DNA of 64,000 bases from Streptomyces guryensis (GTDB lineage Bacteria; Actinomycetota; Actinomycetes; Streptomycetales; Streptomycetaceae): assembly GCF_021261325.1 (NCBI RefSeq), contig NZ_JAJSBI010000021.1, positions 62,001 to 126,000 of the forward strand, in the 5' to 3' direction. Position 1 is the first letter of the stretch. Each line of letters starts with the position of its first letter. Positions 25,853 to 34,860 of this stretch are shown piece after piece. A model generated the notes under the pieces. The model was not told where the DNA came from. It did not search any database and saw only the letters and a list, made by a program, of their open reading frames with translations. A program made the position numbers and the translations under genes.

Positions 25853-27061
25853 TCACGACGGCGGCTTCTCCATCGGCAGCTTCGCCGTGACCTCCCAGCC
25901 CCGGCGGTCGGGGCGGGGTCCCGTGCGCAGCTTGCCGCCGAGCGCGGTGACCCGTTCGGTCAGCCCGACCAGGCCGAAGCCGCCGCCGCGCGCGGCCTGG
26001 GGAAGCCGGGTGCCGCCACGGCCGTCGTCGCGCACCGTGACCTCCAGCACGCGGCCGTCGTAGGCCAGGCCGACCAGCACCTCGGTGGCGTCCGCGGCGT
26101 GCCGCCGCACGTTGGTCAGGGCTTCCTGGACGACCCGGTAGGCGGCGGCCTGCATTTCATGGGGCAGCCCATCGGGCACCGAGGGATCACGGCGCAACAC
26201 GGCCTTGGGGCCGACGGGTCCGGCGAAGCCTTCCACCAGCTCGGGCAGCGCGGCCAGATCGCCCCTCGGGTTGCGGTCGGTGTCACCGGCCTCCGGCGCC
26301 TCGCGCATCAGGCCGACCGTGCGACGCATGGAGGCGAGGGCTTCGGTGGCGGAGCGTTCGACGTCCTTCAGGATCCCGTTCAGGCGCTGGGGGTCCGTCG
26401 TGGCGAGGAGCTGGGCCACCTGCGTCTGCACCAGGATCCCGGTGACGTGGTGAGCCACGAAGTCGTGCAGGTCGGCGGCCATGGCGAGGCGTTCGGCCCG
26501 CTGGGTCTCGGTGACCGCTACACGGCGGCGGCGGTCCAGTGCGCGCAGGTACCCGCCGAGTCCGGCGACCACGCCGGCCAGCACCAGCATCGCGAACGGG
26601 TTGACGGCCGAGTCGCCGGGGGCCTGTCTGTAGGGCAGCGCCGAAATCGCGGCACCGTCCAGAACGCCGCACACCGCCGCCCACCGCACGCGGCAGTCAC
26701 GCACCGCGATCAGGAGCAGGCACAGCAGGATCGCGAGTTCGCCGGGTCCGGACAGCGCCTCCCTGCCGGACAGGAACACGGCAGCCGTCACGGCGCCGGA
26801 AAGGACCGCGGGCACGGCGGTGCGAACCACCGTCGTAAGCCACTTCGGCCGCCGGGCGGCGGGCCACAGGAGCGCCGCCAGACCGACCGGAAGCACCACC
26901 AGCTGAGGCCACCACAAACCGCCGTCGGCGCCGGCCAACAGCACGTCCCCACCTGCCGCCAACAGCAGAAGGACGATGCCGAACGCTCTCAGAAGGCCCC
27001 GACGACGGCTGGCCGTTGCGGGAGACGCACCCATGGCGCGCACGCTGCTCGGGAGATCCAC
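25853..27061 (-). CDS. NarL-type sensor histidine kinase
   Basis: 402 residues from GTG 27061. Four to five membrane helices occupy residues 22-175 with little extracellular sequence, suggesting an intramembrane sensor. The HisKA_3 box is MAADLHDFVAHHVTGILVQT with phospho-acceptor H199. The ATPase domain shows EALTNVRRHA (N box) and DDGRGG...GGGFGLVGLTERV (G boxes). It phosphorylates the response regulator at 24813. The signal is unknown; small membrane sensors of this sort often respond to envelope stress. Confidence 0.94.
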   Translation of the reverse strand: MDLPSSVRAMGASPATASRRRGLLRAFGIVLLLLAAGGDVLLAGADGGLWWPQLVVLPVGLAALLWPAARRPKWLTTVVRTAVPAVLSGAVTAAVFLSGREALSGPGELAILLCLLLIAVRDCRVRWAAVCGVLDGAAISALPYRQAPGDSAVNPFAMLVLAGVVAGLGGYLRALDRRRRVAVTETQRAERLAMAADLHDFVAHHVTGILVQTQVAQLLATTDPQRLNGILKDVERSATEALASMRRTVGLMREAPEAGDTDRNPRGDLAALPELVEGFAGPVGPKAVLRRDPSVPDGLPHEMQAAAYRVVQEALTNVRRHAADATEVLVGLAYDGRVLEVTVRDDGRGGTRLPQAARGGGFGLVGLTERVTALGGKLRTGPRPDRRGWEVTAKLPMEKPPS

Positions 27062-27388
27062 GGCGCGACCCTAATCCCTTCACCGGCACGGCCGGGTCAG
27101 CCGAAAGGCCATCTTCCGCGACACAGCGAGCCGCGCACACCGGCCAAATGGCCGAGATCGCGCGCGAACAGCCATCTCCCTCGATTTTTCACTGCCCGAG
27201 AGGAGCTACTGACCAATTCCCAGGAGACCAAGACTCGTTCACGGCCGACGGTACTGCACCGCCGACGGCTCACGCGGCCCAGGTTCACACGCCCCCTTGT
27301 GTGGGCCCGGGCCGCCGGTGCGCCCGCGCGGACGGGCCTCATCCGCGACCACCCACCCACTTGACTTACGGGGAAGCGAGACAACACA
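27062..27388. other. Divergent intergenic region before the subtilase gene
   Basis: No gene. It should contain the promoters for the histidine kinase (minus) and the subtilase (plus). No strong -35/-10 pair or repeat was recognised. Confidence 0.4.
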
Positions 27389-30300
27389 TTGCGCAACAAG
27401 CACAGCCGGACACGGAAGCGGTTGACGGCACGGGGCGCCGTGTACGGGATACCTGCCGTGGTGGCGGTGGCCGGGCTCACCGCCACCGTCGTCACCCCGG
27501 CGGCAGCGGGCTCGCCGGCGAACTTTGCGGCCTCAGCGGCGAGCGGGTCGGCCCGGGCCGGCGTCCACGTGACGCTGGTGACCGGTGACACCGTGAGCAT
27601 GGACGGCACGGGCCGGGTGACCGGTGTGCGGCGCGGCACGGGCCGCGGGCACATCGGTTTCTCGATACGGCGGTTCGCGGGCCACACCTACGTCGTCCCG
27701 CAGGACGCGACCCGGCTGCTGGACAGCGGGCGGCTGGACCGTCGCCTGTTCGACATCACGCAGCTCTTCAAGGACGGCTACGACGACGCCCATCGCAAGC
27801 AGGTGCCGCTGATCGTCTCCTACCGGGGCGGCAGTGGCACCCAGGCCGGGGCCCGACGTGCCCTGGCAGCCGCCGACGCCGACGTCGAGCGGATGCTGCC
27901 CGCCGTCCGTGGCGTGGCGCTGTCCGTCGACAAGCCGGACATCGACGACGTGTGGCGGGCGCTGACCACCCCGGTCGCCGGCCACACCGCCGTGGCCGCC
28001 GCGCCCGGCATCGACCGGGTGTGGCTCGACGCAGAGGTCAAGGTGGCCGCCCAGGACAGCGACGCCCTCGATCCCGAAGGCGGTGTCGCGCAGATCGGTG
28101 CCCCCGCGGCTTGGAAGCAGGGCTACGACGGCAAGGGCGTGAAGGTCGCCGTCCTGGACACCGGCGTCGACGCCACCCACCCGGACCTCAAGGGCAGCAT
28201 CCTCAAGACCAAGGACTTCGCCGGCTCCGACACCGGCTCCGACACCGGGTCGACCGACGACAGGCAGGGCCACGGCACCCACGTCGCCTCCACCATCGTC
28301 GGCTCCGGTGCGGAAAGCCACGGCAAGTACAAGGGTGTGGCGCCCGGCGCGAAGCTGCTGGTCGGCAAGGTCATGGACGACACCGGCGTCGGATCCGACT
28401 CGTCGATCATCGCCGGTATGCAGTGGGCCGTGGCACAGGGCGCCAAGGTCGTCAGCATGAGCCTGGGCGACACCGACACCCCGGGGGTGGACCCGCTGGA
28501 GAAGGCCGTCAACAGCCTGTCGGCCTCTTCCCACGCCCTGTTCGTGATAGCTGTCGGCAACGACGGCCCCTCCGACACCACGGTCGGCACTCCGGGCTCG
28601 GCCGCGTCGGCCTTGACCGTCGCCGCGGTGGACCGGCACGACAAGGTCGCCGACTTCTCCAGCCGCGGCCCGACCGCGGACGGCGCGCTGAAGCCGGACA
28701 TCGCCGCGCCCGGAGTCGACATCGTTGCCGCGCGGGCCGCCCACGGCAGCGAGGGCGAGGAGGTGGCGCCCGGATACGTGAAGATGTCGGGCACCTCCAT
28801 GGCCACCCCGCACGTCGCGGGCGCCGCCGCGATCCTCGCCCAGGAGCACCCGGACTGGACCGGCGAGCGGATCAAGGCCGCGCTGACCGCCTCGGCTAAG
28901 CCGCTGACCGGCACCACCGCGTACGAGGCCGGGGCGGGCCGGGTCGACCTGAACCAGGCGACCGGCGCCACCGCCGCCACCGAGCCGTCCTCCGTCGGCT
29001 TCGGCGTCGCCAAGTGGCCGCACGACGACGACCAGCCGACGCCCCGGACGCTGACGTACCGCAACTCGGGCACGAAGCCCGTCACCCTGGACCTGGCCTC
29101 CGACGTCACCGGCCCCGACGGCGGCAGCGCACCCGCCGGCATGTTCACGGTCTCCCCGGCCCGGCTGACCGTCCCGGCCGGCGGCACCGCGCAGGCCACG
29201 GTCACCGCCGACACCCGGCTCGGCGGCGCCGACGGCGCCTACTCCGGCGCGGTGACCGCGAGCGGCGACGGACAGAGCGTGCGCACCGCCCTGGGCGTCA
29301 TCCGCGAGGTGGAGTCGCACAAGCTGAAGCTGACCGTCACCCGCCGCGACGGCAAGCGCGACGACGCGCCCGGCGTGACCGTGGCGAACCTGGACACCGG
29401 CAAGCAGTACACGCCGTTCGACGACGGCAAGAACCACCCCGACGGCACGGTCACCCTGCGGCTGCCCAAGGGGCACTATGTGGTCGACGCCCAGACCACC
29501 GACTCGCGGGGAAAGACCGCCCTGCTGGTGGCACCCCGCCTGACGCTCGACCACGACACCAGCCTCGCCCTCGACGGGCGCAGGGCCGAGCCAGTGAAGA
29601 TCACCGCCCCCGACCGCCGGGCCACCGCGCGCGACGCGCAGGTCCTCTTCGCGGCCCGTGGCGCCAAGCCGGCCTACGACTACGCCGGCGGGAACACCGT
29701 CGACGCCGGTGACACCGCCCTCGGCCAGATCGGCTCCTCCACCGCGGCCGGCTCCTTCGTCGCCCAGTTCGGCGGGATCTGGCAGCGCACCGCCGTCTCC
29801 CCGGCGTACAACCTGGTCACCACCCGTACCGGCTCGTTCTTCACCGGTCTGAACCGGAGCTTCTCCAGTACCCGGGACATGGCCCGGGTGAACACCTCCG
29901 TCGCGACCGCCCTGAGCGGCGCCGACACTACGCCCCAGGTGAACTGGTCCATCCCCGACTGGCCGCAGCTCGGCCGGGCGTCCCTCGCCCTGGAAGGCGC
30001 CCGGCGCCCGGCGCCGACCGCCTCCGTCGTGCAGTACCTGAGCACCGACCGCGGGCTGCGCTGGAACCTGGGCACCGTGATCGGCAACGGCTCGCACAAC
30101 GAGGACACGTTCAACTTCCTCACCGACCGCCGCTTCGAGCCGGGCCACACCTACCGGGTCACGTTCGACGGCGGTGTCCACGGGCCGGCCGTCGCGCCGG
30201 CCTCCGGAACCGGCGCCAAACGGCTCGGCGGGTTCTACTACGTGTGCGTGCCGATGTTCTCCGACGGCCCGGGCAACCTGGCCTACCTCCCCCAGGCCAC

Positions 30301-30835
30301 CATCACCACCCGGCTCAGCTCCGGCTCCCGGGTGTTCACCTCCACCACCGACGACACCTGCCTGAACGTCTACGGCGGCCTGCCCGCCGCACCGACCCCC
30401 TACCGGCTGTCCATCAGCGCCGACCGCACCAAGGACTACCGGACCAGCGACCACGTGGACGCGGTGTGGACCTTCACCTCCCGCGACAACGGCGAAACCA
30501 AGGGGGTCCCCTTCCCGCTCTCCGTCGTCCGCTTCCACCCGAAGCTGAGCCTGACCGACACCGCCAAGGCCGGCGCCCGCGTCACGGTGCCCCTCTCGCT
30601 CCAGGGCCCGGCCGCGGCCAAGGGCCACCTGAAGTCGCTGACCGTGCGCGTGTCGTACGACGGCGGCCGCACCTGGAGGACGGTCGCCGTCCACACGGAC
30701 CGCTCCGGCAAGTGGTATCTGACCCTCACCCACCCGAAGAAGCCCGGCACGGTCTCCTTCCGGGCGGCCCTGACCGACACCGACGGCAACACCGCCACCC
30801 AGACCATCCACACGGCGTACCGCACTGTGCGCTAG
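27389..30835 (+). CDS. Large secreted S8-family serine protease (subtilase)
   Basis: 1,148 residues, TTG start after GGGGAAG. A signal peptide (about 1-40, charged then hydrophobic, ending near TPAAA) is followed by a pro-region and the catalytic domain at about 235-525. The triad is D257 (VAVLDTGVD), H295 (GHGTHVAS) and S470 (SGTSMATPH), with the oxyanion Asn N391 in AVGNDGP. The 600-residue C-terminal part begins with an SSVGFGVAKWPHDDDQPTPR segment, a beta-sandwich-like accessory domain of Streptomyces subtilases, and ends with an Ig-like module. It would degrade extracellular protein. It is followed by a strong hairpin terminator and is probably a single-gene transcript. Confidence 0.95.
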   Translation: MRNKHSRTRKRLTARGAVYGIPAVVAVAGLTATVVTPAAAGSPANFAASAASGSARAGVHVTLVTGDTVSMDGTGRVTGVRRGTGRGHIGFSIRRFAGHTYVVPQDATRLLDSGRLDRRLFDITQLFKDGYDDAHRKQVPLIVSYRGGSGTQAGARRALAAADADVERMLPAVRGVALSVDKPDIDDVWRALTTPVAGHTAVAAAPGIDRVWLDAEVKVAAQDSDALDPEGGVAQIGAPAAWKQGYDGKGVKVAVLDTGVDATHPDLKGSILKTKDFAGSDTGSDTGSTDDRQGHGTHVASTIVGSGAESHGKYKGVAPGAKLLVGKVMDDTGVGSDSSIIAGMQWAVAQGAKVVSMSLGDTDTPGVDPLEKAVNSLSASSHALFVIAVGNDGPSDTTVGTPGSAASALTVAAVDRHDKVADFSSRGPTADGALKPDIAAPGVDIVAARAAHGSEGEEVAPGYVKMSGTSMATPHVAGAAAILAQEHPDWTGERIKAALTASAKPLTGTTAYEAGAGRVDLNQATGATAATEPSSVGFGVAKWPHDDDQPTPRTLTYRNSGTKPVTLDLASDVTGPDGGSAPAGMFTVSPARLTVPAGGTAQATVTADTRLGGADGAYSGAVTASGDGQSVRTALGVIREVESHKLKLTVTRRDGKRDDAPGVTVANLDTGKQYTPFDDGKNHPDGTVTLRLPKGHYVVDAQTTDSRGKTALLVAPRLTLDHDTSLALDGRRAEPVKITAPDRRATARDAQVLFAARGAKPAYDYAGGNTVDAGDTALGQIGSSTAAGSFVAQFGGIWQRTAVSPAYNLVTTRTGSFFTGLNRSFSSTRDMARVNTSVATALSGADTTPQVNWSIPDWPQLGRASLALEGARRPAPTASVVQYLSTDRGLRWNLGTVIGNGSHNEDTFNFLTDRRFEPGHTYRVTFDGGVHGPAVAPASGTGAKRLGGFYYVCVPMFSDGPGNLAYLPQATITTRLSSGSRVFTSTTDDTCLNVYGGLPAAPTPYRLSISADRTKDYRTSDHVDAVWTFTSRDNGETKGVPFPLSVVRFHPKLSLTDTAKAGARVTVPLSLQGPAAAKGHLKSLTVRVSYDGGRTWRTVAVHTDRSGKWYLTLTHPKKPGTVSFRAALTDTDGNTATQTIHTAYRTVR

Positions 30836-30853
30836 CCATCCGGACAGCTGCAC

Positions 30854-30888
30854 GCCGTGTCTCCGGCCGTACCGGTCGGAGACACGGC
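30854..30888 (+). terminator. 12-bp perfect stem-loop after the subtilase gene
   Basis: GCCGTGTCTCCG (30854-30865) pairs with CGGAGACACGGC (30877-30888) around an 11-base loop, 18 bases after the stop codon. This is a clear intrinsic terminator of the GC-rich type. Confidence 0.85.
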
Positions 30889-31003
30889 GGTGTCGTGCGT
30901 CGGCCTCGCGTCCGCAGAATGGGCCGCAATTGCCTCGAATCGGCGGCCGAACGTAGGTTGGCGGCGATCACTGGTGTGTTTGCAGGTCGAAAGGTACGGC
31001 CCG

Positions 31004-34000
31004 GTGGGACGACGCGAAAAACCGGTGGACCCCGAAGCCGGACCCGTACAGAGGCTCGCGCACGACCTGCGTCTGCTCCGCGAGAAGGCGGGAAAGCCCC
31101 CGTACCGGGAGATGGCCGCGCGGGCGGGCTACTCGACGACGGCCCTGTCCCAGGCGGCGGCCGGCGACCAGTTGCCCTCACTCGCGCTGGTGCGGGCATA
31201 TGTCCGGGTGCTGGACGCCGATCCCGACGAGTGGGAGCGGCGCTGGCGGGAGGCGGACGCGGAGGTCCGGGCACCCTCGGCCGAGGAGCGGGCGCCCTAC
31301 CGGGGGCTGGCACGCTTCGAATCGGGCGACAGTGATCTCTTCTTCGGCCGGGGAAAGCAGGTCAGAGAGCTGCTGGGCTTGGTGCGCGCGCACCGGTTCG
31401 CGGTGCTGTCCGGCGCCTCCGGCAGCGGCAAGTCGTCGCTGCTGCGGGCCGGGCTGATCCCGGCACTGCGGCAGGCGCAGGGCGCCGACCGCCCGGCGGT
31501 GATCCGAGTGCTCACCCCTGGTGAACAGCCCGCGCGAACGCACGAGCAGGCGCTCGTCGCGAAGGACGGAGGGGACGGCGAGGACGGCGGCCCGGACACC
31601 TGGGTGATCGTCGACCAGTTCGAGGAGCTGTTCACCCTCTGCCATGACCGCGCGGAACGCGACCGCTTCCTGGATCTGCTGCTATCCGCCCGCGAGCCCG
31701 CGAGCCGGCTGCGCGTGGCCATCGCCGTACGCGGCGACTTCTACGGCCACTGCGGCACCCACCCGCGACTGGCCGAGGCGGTCGGCCGGGCGACCCTGCT
31801 GATCGGGCCGATGGGCCGGGAGGAGCTGCGGGACGTGATCACACGGCCCGCGACCGCCGAGGGCCTGAACGTGGAGCGCGCGCTGACCGCCCGCATCATC
31901 GACGAGGTCATCGACCAGCCGGGCGCCCTGCCGATGCTCTCGCACGCCCTGCTGGAGACCTGGCGCCGGCGCCGCGGCCGCACCCTCACCCTGGCCGCGT
32001 ACGAGGAGGCCGGCGGCGTGCGCGGGGCGATCGCCGCGACCGCCGAGCAGGTCTACGGCGACCTCGCGCCGGAGCGGGCCCGCACCGCCCGCCGCATCCT
32101 GCTGCGGCTGATCGCCCCCGGCGACGGCGCCGCCGACACGCGCCGCCCGGCGTCCCGGGCCGAGCTCGGGCCCGAATCGCAGGACGTGCTGGAACGCCTC
32201 GCCGCCGCCCGGCTGGTCACCCTGGACGGCGACACCGTCGAACTGGCCCACGAGGTCCTGATCACCGGCTGGCCGCGGCTGGCGGGCTGGATCGAGGAGG
32301 GCCGGGAGCGGCTGCGCGCGCAGCGGCTGCTCGGCGAGTCGACCCGCGCCTGGGAGCAGCTGAACCGGGATGCGGGAGTGCTGTACCGGGGGGCGCGGCT
32401 GGCCCAGGCCGAGGAGTTGTTCGACGGGCCCTCGCAGGACGACCTCGCCGAGCCGGAGCGGGCCTTCCTCGACGCCTCGCGGGCCGCGCGCGATGCCGAA
32501 CGGGACGCCGAGGCACGGGCCACCCGCCGTACCCGTGTGCTCACCGCGGGCCTGTCCGCGTTCCTGGTGCTCGCGCTGGCCGCGGGCCTGCTGGCCTGGC
32601 AGCGTGGCCGGACGAGCGAGGAGGAGGCGGCCAAGGCGGCCGCCCGCCGCCTGGCCACGGTGGCCGCCGGCCTGCTCTCCGACGACCCCCGCACGGCCGC
32701 CCGGCTCTCCGTCGCCGCCTGGCGGCTCGCCCCGCTGACCGAGTCCCGCTCGGCCCTGCTGGAAGCCCTGGCCCGGCCGGAGCGGGACGCCTTCACCGAC
32801 CCGCAGACGGGTGAGAACATCCGGCGCTTCCTCACCGGTCAGGGTCGCTCCCTGGTCACCGTCACGGGCGGCAGGGTGACCGTCCGGAACGTGGCCGACC
32901 ACCGCGTCACCGCCACCTATCGTCTGCCCGCCGGCACGGAGGTCGCCGAGGGCGGCCCCGACGGCCGCTTCCTCGTGGTCATCGGTCAGGACGGCGACCA
33001 GCTGTGGAACCTCACCTCGGGCAGGACCGTCGCCGACCTGGGCGACACGGTGGACTGGGCGCCTGACGGCAGCGCTTACGTCACGGGGCCGACGGACGGC
33101 ACCGGTTCGGTGCGCGTGCACCGGGTCGGCGACGGCAAGACGCTGTTCACCACGGACATGTCGCGTGCCCTCACCGCCGCCGCGGTCGGCCCGGGCGGCC
33201 GTCTCCTCGCCCTGTGCACGGCCGGCGGTGCACCCCAGGTGTGGGACACCGTCCACGGCGGGAAGGTGACGGGTGCCTGGGAGAAGGCACGCGGCGGCGT
33301 CTGCGGTACCGGGTCGGGGGCGGACGGCGGTTCGCGGCTGCTGCGGTTCAGCGCGGACGGCCGGCGCCTGGCCGCCGTCCTGGGAAACACGTCCACGGTC
33401 TGGAACGTCTCCGGCGGGCGAGAGGTCGCCGACTTCGCCAGCGCCGGTACCACCGGCTTCACGGACGCCGCCCTGTCCCCGGACGGGGAGTTCCTGGCCA
33501 CGGCCGACGGCGAGGAGATCGCCGTGTGGCGGCTGGCCAATGGCGGCGGACAGGTCTTCCACACGCCGCTGGCCGGCGCCGAGGTGAGGGGCCTGGCCTG
33601 GGATCCGGACACGAGCCGCCGGACACTGCGCTATCTGGACGGCGCCACGGTCCGCACGTACGACGTGAGCGACCGCCTGGACGCCCACTGGCAGCGCACG
33701 CCGGCCGACGCGACCGCGCTCAGCCCGGACGGCTCCGTCCTGGCCACCGCCACCCGCTCCGGCACCGGCTACCGCTTCGAACTGCGTACCACAGGCAGCC
33801 GAGCCCTCCTCGCCCGCACCACCCTCGGCCCCCTGCCGACCGACTCCGGCGACGGCTCCCCTCAGTCGGCCTACAGCCCGGACGGCCGCTTCCTCGCCGT
33901 CGCCGACACCGTTTCCTCGCACGGCTCCGTGCGGCAGCGCTTCAGCATCTGGGACGTGCGTGCGCACCGGGCCCGTACCTCGTTCGAGACGTCCGGCGCG

Positions 34001-34735
34001 GCGGACCGCACCGTCTACGCGCTGGCTCTCGGCCCGGGCGGCCGGACGCTGCTGGCCGCACGCTCCGCAGGCGGCGACAGTACGGCCGAGGTCTGGGACA
34101 CTCGCAGCCACCGCCGGACGGCCACCCTGAAGACCGTCTACCAGGGCAGTCTCGCGCTGCGGCCCGACGGGCGGCTGCTCGCCGACTCCGGCGACGAGTA
34201 CACGGCGCTGCCGTCCGGTCGCGTGCGCAGGCACGCCCTGGCCGACGGCCGGCAGGTCACCGCACTGGCATTCAGTCCCGACGGCACCCGGCTCGCCGTC
34301 GGCGACTCCACCGGGCACGTGACGCTGTGGGACGGCGCCCTGCGCCACCGCCTCGGCCTACTGACCGGCACCTCCGACACGACCCCCGGCAGCGAAGCGG
34401 AGGCCGTGGGCGCGCTCGCCTTCTCCCCCGACGGCTCCACCCTCGCCGTGGGCGGCCAGTACGGCACCCTGCGCCTGTGGGACACCGCCGGGCAGCAACT
34501 CCTCGGCACCGACCTGCCCACCGCCCGCGACGAGATCGACACCCTCGCCTTCACCCGCGACGGCTCCACCCTGTACGCCGGTGGCCCGGACGTGCTGCTG
34601 CAGGGCTACCCCGTCGCCCCGGACGACATCGCCCGCGTCCTGTGTTCCCGGGCCGGGGGCGGACTCACCGGCGCGCAGTGGCGGACGTACGTGCCCGACG
34701 TGTCGTACCGACAGGTGTGCCCCTCTGCACGGTAA
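31004..34735 (+). CDS. XRE-nSTAND1-TM-WD40 signalling protein
   Basis: 1,243 residues from GTG 31004 (GAAAGG upstream). Domains in order: XRE-type helix-turn-helix at about 10-75 (LAHDLRLLREKAGKPPYREM, GYSTTALSQAAAG). The nSTAND1 NTPase follows, with YRGLARFESGDSDLFFGR, Walker A GASGSGKSS with K143, and Walker B WVIVDQFEELF with D204. A single membrane helix sits at about 513-532 (LSAFLVLALAAGLLAW). A long WD40-like beta-propeller closes the protein (LAFSPDGTRLAVGDSTGHVT, LAFSPDGSTLAVGGQYG). STAND proteins are ATP-driven switches that assemble when the sensor repeats detect a ligand. Such proteins are common in Streptomyces with unknown triggers; some nSTAND proteins act in phage defence, but no effector domain or partner gene is seen here. 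Confidence 0.9.
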   Translation: MGRREKPVDPEAGPVQRLAHDLRLLREKAGKPPYREMAARAGYSTTALSQAAAGDQLPSLALVRAYVRVLDADPDEWERRWREADAEVRAPSAEERAPYRGLARFESGDSDLFFGRGKQVRELLGLVRAHRFAVLSGASGSGKSSLLRAGLIPALRQAQGADRPAVIRVLTPGEQPARTHEQALVAKDGGDGEDGGPDTWVIVDQFEELFTLCHDRAERDRFLDLLLSAREPASRLRVAIAVRGDFYGHCGTHPRLAEAVGRATLLIGPMGREELRDVITRPATAEGLNVERALTARIIDEVIDQPGALPMLSHALLETWRRRRGRTLTLAAYEEAGGVRGAIAATAEQVYGDLAPERARTARRILLRLIAPGDGAADTRRPASRAELGPESQDVLERLAAARLVTLDGDTVELAHEVLITGWPRLAGWIEEGRERLRAQRLLGESTRAWEQLNRDAGVLYRGARLAQAEELFDGPSQDDLAEPERAFLDASRAARDAERDAEARATRRTRVLTAGLSAFLVLALAAGLLAWQRGRTSEEEAAKAAARRLATVAAGLLSDDPRTAARLSVAAWRLAPLTESRSALLEALARPERDAFTDPQTGENIRRFLTGQGRSLVTVTGGRVTVRNVADHRVTATYRLPAGTEVAEGGPDGRFLVVIGQDGDQLWNLTSGRTVADLGDTVDWAPDGSAYVTGPTDGTGSVRVHRVGDGKTLFTTDMSRALTAAAVGPGGRLLALCTAGGAPQVWDTVHGGKVTGAWEKARGGVCGTGSGADGGSRLLRFSADGRRLAAVLGNTSTVWNVSGGREVADFASAGTTGFTDAALSPDGEFLATADGEEIAVWRLANGGGQVFHTPLAGAEVRGLAWDPDTSRRTLRYLDGATVRTYDVSDRLDAHWQRTPADATALSPDGSVLATATRSGTGYRFELRTTGSRALLARTTLGPLPTDSGDGSPQSAYSPDGRFLAVADTVSSHGSVRQRFSIWDVRAHRARTSFETSGAADRTVYALALGPGGRTLLAARSAGGDSTAEVWDTRSHRRTATLKTVYQGSLALRPDGRLLADSGDEYTALPSGRVRRHALADGRQVTALAFSPDGTRLAVGDSTGHVTLWDGALRHRLGLLTGTSDTTPGSEAEAVGALAFSPDGSTLAVGGQYGTLRLWDTAGQQLLGTDLPTARDEIDTLAFTRDGSTLYAGGPDVLLQGYPVAPDDIARVLCSRAGGGLTGAQWRTYVPDVSYRQVCPSAR

Positions 34736-34773
34736 GTGACGACGGACGTGGAGGGCCGGGAAGGTTTTTTTGT

Positions 34774-34805
34774 TCGCAGTGACTGCGACGGTCGCTGAAT
34801 AATAT
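34774..34805 (+). promoter_or_regulatory. Promoter with overlapping palindrome before the deacetylase gene
   Basis: TCGCAGT-G-ACTGCGA (34774-34788) is a perfect palindrome. The -10-like TAATAT lies at 34800-34805, and the palindrome covers the -35 region. A T-run (34765-34771) just upstream may belong to the end of the preceding gene. Operator function is inferred. Confidence 0.45.
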
Positions 34806-34860
34806 CCCTGACCTGCAGGATCGGACCCCGATAAGCCCCCGATCCCAGGTTCTGGTCCTC

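Noticed and set aside
27533..30853. 1,106-codon open frame on the minus strand opposite the subtilase
   Set aside because: High GC at third positions keeps the antisense frame open. It has no ribosome site, its composition is low-complexity Gly/Val/Arg/Ala, and the plus strand encodes a clear protease.
31682..34348. 888-codon minus-strand frame opposite the STAND protein gene
   Set aside because: Same GC-driven shadow; composition typical of antisense frames and no domain seen.
31004..34735. Anti-phage defence island
   Set aside because: No partner nuclease, protease, toxin or restriction gene lies beside the STAND protein; its neighbours are a protease and a deacetylase with ordinary roles.
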